Source of the DNA: Streptomyces sp. NBC_01463
Lineage (GTDB): Bacteria > Actinomycetota > Actinomycetes > Streptomycetales > Streptomycetaceae
NCBI GenBank assembly: GCA_036227345.1
Contig: CP109468.1
Span: 8,742,001-8,806,000 of the forward strand
Length of the DNA: 64,000 nt
Direction of reading: 5' to 3'
Positions 60,604-64,000 of this stretch are shown here, piece after piece; the stretch's first letter is position 1; each line of letters opens with the position of its first letter. Made by a program: the position numbers and the translations under genes. The notes beneath the pieces were generated by a model, which had not been told where the DNA came from, made no database searches, and saw nothing but the letters and a program-made list of their open reading frames with translations.

Positions 60604-63426
60604 GTGCACAGGAGACTCACCCGGCCACTCGCGGCGCTCGCCAGTACCCTGCTCGCTGCCGCGGGCGCCCTCACCGTCCAGCAGAACCAGGCCGAAGCGG
60701 CCGCCGCAGAACCCGAGTTCCAGCAGGTCACCCTCGCCAAGGGGGTGGCCGAGACCGGCGAGCCGATGACGCTCACCGTCCTGCCCGACCGGTCGGTCCT
60801 GCACACGTCGCGGGACGGGACCCTGCGCCTCACCGACGCGGCCGGCACCACCAAGGTCGCCGGGAAACTGGACGTCTACTCGCACGACGAGGAAGGCCTC
60901 CAAGGCGTCGGCGTCGACCCCGCCTTCACCACGAACCGCTTCGTCTACCTCTACTACGCCCCGAAGCTCACCACTCCCTCCGGGGACGCCCCCGCGGACG
61001 GCTCGGCCGCCGACTTCACTCCCTTCGACGGCGTCAACCGGCTCTCCCGGTTCGTCCTGAAGGCGGACGGCACCCTGGACACCGCCAGTGAGAAGAAGGT
61101 CCTGGACGTCCCCGCGAGCCGTGGGCTGTGCTGCCACGTCGGCGGCGACATCGACTTCGACGCCCAGGGCAACCTCTACCTCTCCACCGGCGACGACAGC
61201 AATCCCTTCGCCTCCGACGGCTACACCCCCATCGACGAGCGGCCCACCCGCAACCCGGCGTACGACGCACAGCGCTCGGCCGGCAACACCAACGACCTGC
61301 GCGGCAAGGTCCTCCGGATCAAGGTCAACGCCGACGGCGGCTACTCCGTCCCCGCGGGCAACCTCTTCGCCCCCGGCACCGCCAAGACCCGGCCCGAGAT
61401 CTACGCCATGGGCTTCCGCAACCCCTTCCGGATGACCGTCGACAAGCCCACCGGCACGGTCTACCTGGGCGACTACGGCCCCGACGCCGGCACCGCGAGC
61501 GCCACCCGCGGGCCCGCCGGGCAGGTCGAGTTCAACCGGATCACCAAGGCCGGCAACTTCGGCTGGCCCTACTGCACCGGCAAGAACGACGCCTACGTCG
61601 ACTACAACTTCGCCACCTCGACGTCCGGCTCCGCGTTCTCCTGCTCGGCGCCCAAGAACACCTCGCCGAACAACACCGGCCTGACCGACCTCCCCCCGGT
61701 CCAGCCCGCCTGGATCCCGTACGACGGAGGCTCGGTCCCGGAGTTCGGCAGCGGTTCCGAGTCACCCATGGGCGGCCCGGTCTACCACTACGACGCGGCC
61801 TCGACCTCCGAGGTGAAGTTCCCCGAGAGCTTCGACGGGGACTTCTTCGCGGGCGAGTTCGGCCGCAAGTGGATCAAGCGCATCGAACAGACCGGCGACG
61901 GCACCGTGCAGTCCATCAGCGCCTTCCCCTGGCAGGGCACCCAGGTCATGGACATGGCCTTCGGCCCGGACGGTGCGCTGTACGTGCTCGACTACGGCAC
62001 CGGCTACTTCAACGGGGACGAGAACAGCGCGGTCTACCGCATCGAGAACGTCAGCGGCGGGCGGTCCCCGCTTGCCCAGGCCTCGGCCGACCGCACCTCC
62101 GGCAAGGCCCCGCTCGCTGTGCAGTTCTCCTCGGCGGGAACCTCCGACCCCGATGGCGACCCGCTGTCCTACGCCTGGAAGTTCGGTGACGGCGGCACTT
62201 CCACGTCGGCCAACCCCGCGCACACCTACACCGCCAACGGTCAGTACACCGCTGAGCTGACCGTCTCCGACGGCACCGGCCGGACGGCGACCGCATCCGT
62301 CACCGTGACCGTGGGCAACACCGCGCCCACGGTGAAGCTGGAGCTGCCCGTCGACGGCAAGATCGTCGACCCGGGCGCCGCGGTGCCGTTCAAGGTGACC
62401 GTCACCGACCCCGAGGACGGCACCATCGACTGCTCGAAGGTCAAGGTGACCTTCATCATCGGCCACGACAGCCACGGTCACCCGCAGACCTCGGCGACCG
62501 GCTGCTCCGGCACCGTACAGACCATCGCCGACGGCGAGCACGACCCCAACGCCAACATCTTCGGCGTCTGGGACGCCGAGTACACCGACAAGGGCGCGAA
62601 CGGGCAGCCCGCCCTGACCAGCCACGACGAGCACATCAGCCAGCCCAGCCACCGCCAGGCCGAGCACTACGGAGGCTCCGCCGGGGTGACGGTCGTCAGC
62701 CACACCGCGGCCCACGGAGGCAAGACCGTGGGCAACATCGAGAACGGCGACTGGATCTCCTTCAAGCCCTACGCGCTCGACAACGCGACCAAGCTGACCG
62801 CCCGCGTCTCCTCCGCCGGGGCGGGCGGCACGCTCGAAGTGCGCGCGGGCTCGCCCACCGGCACCCTGCTCGGGTCCGTGGCCGTTCCCGTCACGGGAAG
62901 CTGGGAGACGTTCCAGGACGTCTCCACGAACCTGGCCAACCGCCCGGCCGGCACCACGACGCTGCACCTCGTCTTCAAGGGCGGCAGCGGAGCCCTCTTC
63001 GACGTGGACGAGTTCGCCGTCACCACCTCGGGCGTCACCGGTCCGCGGGAGGGCGCCATCACCGGCATCGGCGGCAAGTGCGTCGACGTGGCCGCCGGTG
63101 CGACGGCCGACGGGACGCAGATCCAGCTGTACACGTGCAATCAGACGGCCGCCCAGAAGTGGACCGTCGGCACCGACGACACCCTTCGCGCGCTCGGCAA
63201 GTGCATGGACATCAGCGGGGCCGGCACGGCCAACGGCACCAAGGTCCAGCTCTACGGGTGCAACGGCTCCGGGGCCCAGAAGTGGACCCCGCAGGCCGAC
63301 GGGACGCTGAAGAACCCGGCGTCCGGCAAGTGCCTGGACGCGGAGGGCGTGTCCTCCGCGGACCGCACCAGGCTCCACCTGTGGACCTGCGGCACCGGCG
63401 CCAACCAGAAGTGGATCCTGCCATGA
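60604..63426 (+). CDS. Secreted PQQ-type sugar dehydrogenase with PKD, CBM6-like and ricin-type lectin domains
   Basis: 940-residue exported multidomain protein. The signal peptide ends near residue 35 (AEAAAAEP). A glucose/sorbosone-dehydrogenase-like six-bladed propeller covers about 40-480 (EEGLQGVGVDPAF, NLYLSTGDDSNP, GNTNDLRGKVLRI, EIYAMGFRNPFR, GWPYC). A PKD domain follows at about 480-570 (DPDGDPLSYAWKFGDGG), then a region with EHYGGSAGV and a CBM6-like domain (660-800). The last 125 residues are a ricin B-type lectin with three repeats (GKCVDVAAG, GKCMDISGAG, GKCLDAEG). It probably oxidises or binds a polysaccharide-derived sugar outside the cell. GTG 60604 is chosen over ATG 60598 because the ribosome site TACGGAGG directly abuts the ATG. 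It overlaps the ThuA gene (ATGA). Confidence 0.88.
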   Translation: MHRRLTRPLAALASTLLAAAGALTVQQNQAEAAAAEPEFQQVTLAKGVAETGEPMTLTVLPDRSVLHTSRDGTLRLTDAAGTTKVAGKLDVYSHDEEGLQGVGVDPAFTTNRFVYLYYAPKLTTPSGDAPADGSAADFTPFDGVNRLSRFVLKADGTLDTASEKKVLDVPASRGLCCHVGGDIDFDAQGNLYLSTGDDSNPFASDGYTPIDERPTRNPAYDAQRSAGNTNDLRGKVLRIKVNADGGYSVPAGNLFAPGTAKTRPEIYAMGFRNPFRMTVDKPTGTVYLGDYGPDAGTASATRGPAGQVEFNRITKAGNFGWPYCTGKNDAYVDYNFATSTSGSAFSCSAPKNTSPNNTGLTDLPPVQPAWIPYDGGSVPEFGSGSESPMGGPVYHYDAASTSEVKFPESFDGDFFAGEFGRKWIKRIEQTGDGTVQSISAFPWQGTQVMDMAFGPDGALYVLDYGTGYFNGDENSAVYRIENVSGGRSPLAQASADRTSGKAPLAVQFSSAGTSDPDGDPLSYAWKFGDGGTSTSANPAHTYTANGQYTAELTVSDGTGRTATASVTVTVGNTAPTVKLELPVDGKIVDPGAAVPFKVTVTDPEDGTIDCSKVKVTFIIGHDSHGHPQTSATGCSGTVQTIADGEHDPNANIFGVWDAEYTDKGANGQPALTSHDEHISQPSHRQAEHYGGSAGVTVVSHTAAHGGKTVGNIENGDWISFKPYALDNATKLTARVSSAGAGGTLEVRAGSPTGTLLGSVAVPVTGSWETFQDVSTNLANRPAGTTTLHLVFKGGSGALFDVDEFAVTTSGVTGPREGAITGIGGKCVDVAAGATADGTQIQLYTCNQTAAQKWTVGTDDTLRALGKCMDISGAGTANGTKVQLYGCNGSGAQKWTPQADGTLKNPASGKCLDAEGVSSADRTRLHLWTCGTGANQKWILP

Positions 63427-64000
63427 GACGACGACCGGTCCGGCCTCTCGGCCGCCTCGCCTGCTGGGCCGCCTGCGGCCTGCTCGGCGCCGCGGCGCTG
63501 CCCACGGCTGTGGCGACCGCCACCCCCGAACCCGCCTCCACCGAGCTCCCGGCATCAGCCCCGGCGAAGGCCGCCGCCGCGGATCCCGCCTACGACGTGC
63601 TGGTCTTCTCCAAGACCGCCGGATTCCGCCACTCCTCCATCGACGAAGGCATCACCGCCCTGCGCGAGCTGGGCGCGGCCAACAACTTCACCGTCACCGC
63701 GACCGAGGACGCCGCGGCCTTCACTCCGGCCAACCTCGCCGGATACGAGGCCGTCGTCTTCCTCTCCACCACCGGCGACGTCCTCGACGCCACCCAGCAG
63801 ACGGCATTCGAGGGCTACATGGCGGCGGGCGGCGGCTACGTCGGCGTGCACGCGGCGGCCGACACGGAGTACGACTGGACCTGGTACGCGGGCCTGGCCG
63901 GCGCGCTGTTCCAGTCCCACCCGGCGATCCAGCCCGCCACGGTCAAGGTGGAGGACCGCGCCCACGACGCCACGGCCCACCTCGGCCCGACCTGGCAGCG
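63423..64000 (+). CDS. Secreted ThuA-domain protein, cut by window end
   Basis: The first 192 residues of an exported protein. The signal peptide (RRRPVRPLGRLACWAACGLL onward) ends near residue 35. It is followed from about residue 58 by a ThuA-like trehalose-utilisation domain (YDVLVFSKTAGFRHSSIDEG, VVFLSTTGDVL, GGGYVGVHAAADTEYDW). Such proteins have a class I glutamine amidotransferase-like fold and often carry further sugar dehydrogenase or carbohydrate-binding domains C-terminally, which would lie outside this window. Its ATG overlaps the stop of the preceding dehydrogenase gene (ATGA), so the two are translationally coupled and probably act on the same extracellular sugar. Confidence 0.88.
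   Translation, partial: MRRRPVRPLGRLACWAACGLLGAAALPTAVATATPEPASTELPASAPAKAAAADPAYDVLVFSKTAGFRHSSIDEGITALRELGAANNFTVTATEDAAAFTPANLAGYEAVVFLSTTGDVLDATQQTAFEGYMAAGGGYVGVHAAADTEYDWTWYAGLAGALFQSHPAIQPATVKVEDRAHDATAHLGPTWQ

Overview
The window is chromosomal DNA from a high-GC actinomycete, most likely Streptomyces or a close relative. Third codon positions are almost all G or C, GTG starts are frequent, ribosome sites are GGAGG-like, and long antisense open frames run opposite most genes. The families present are also typical: secreted S8 and M4 proteases, PLD-like/LuxR regulators, a Ser/Thr kinase, ricin-type lectin domains and ThuA. I saw no tRNA, rRNA, CRISPR array, insertion sequence or phage gene.

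Layout. (1) 0.3-6.1 kb: a rightward catabolic operon of an alpha-ketoglutarate-dependent TauD/TfdA dioxygenase, an MFS transporter, an aldehyde dehydrogenase and an acyl-CoA ligase. (2) 6.4-31.5 kb: a secreted-protease island with six large S8 subtilases and two paralogous LuxR-type regulators. (3) 31.6-37.5 kb: an M20 peptidase, a DUF917 protein, an OPT-family transporter and an AroM-family protein around an IclR regulator. (4) 37.7-43.2 kb: a seventh subtilase translationally coupled to a secreted FG-GAP beta-propeller protein. (5) 43.3-46.3 kb: a DUF389 membrane protein and a type III alkylsulfatase. (6) 46.6-50.6 kb: a secreted M4 metalloprotease divergent from a TrmB/LuxR-type regulator. 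(7) 50.7-60.3 kb: mixed genes: APH-like kinase, aldo/keto reductase with a divergent TetR regulator, Ser/Thr kinase, radical SAM (spore photoproduct lyase-like) protein, fasciclin protein, UBP zinc-finger protein, and an HxlR/MFS divergent pair. (8) 60.6-64 kb: a secreted PQQ-type sugar dehydrogenase with PKD, CBM and ricin domains, overlapping a ThuA gene cut by the window edge.

The main discovery is regulatory. A 32-bp double palindrome, TGGCG-N5-ACGAC-RY-GTCGT-N5-CGCCA, can be read upstream of four of the island subtilases and one of its regulators. In a form exactly 10 bp (one helical turn) longer it also lies upstream of a fifth subtilase. Where the downstream start is clear it sits 76-86 bp before that start. 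One copy lies between a LuxR-type regulator and a subtilase, and another precedes the second regulator. I infer a local protease regulon controlled by this paralogous regulator family. A third regulator with the same layout faces the M4 protease gene across a different 12-bp palindrome.

A second readable regulatory link is a 17-bp GTTCYA-N5-TGGAAC-type site shared by the OPT transporter promoter and the AroM promoter, both flanking the IclR gene.
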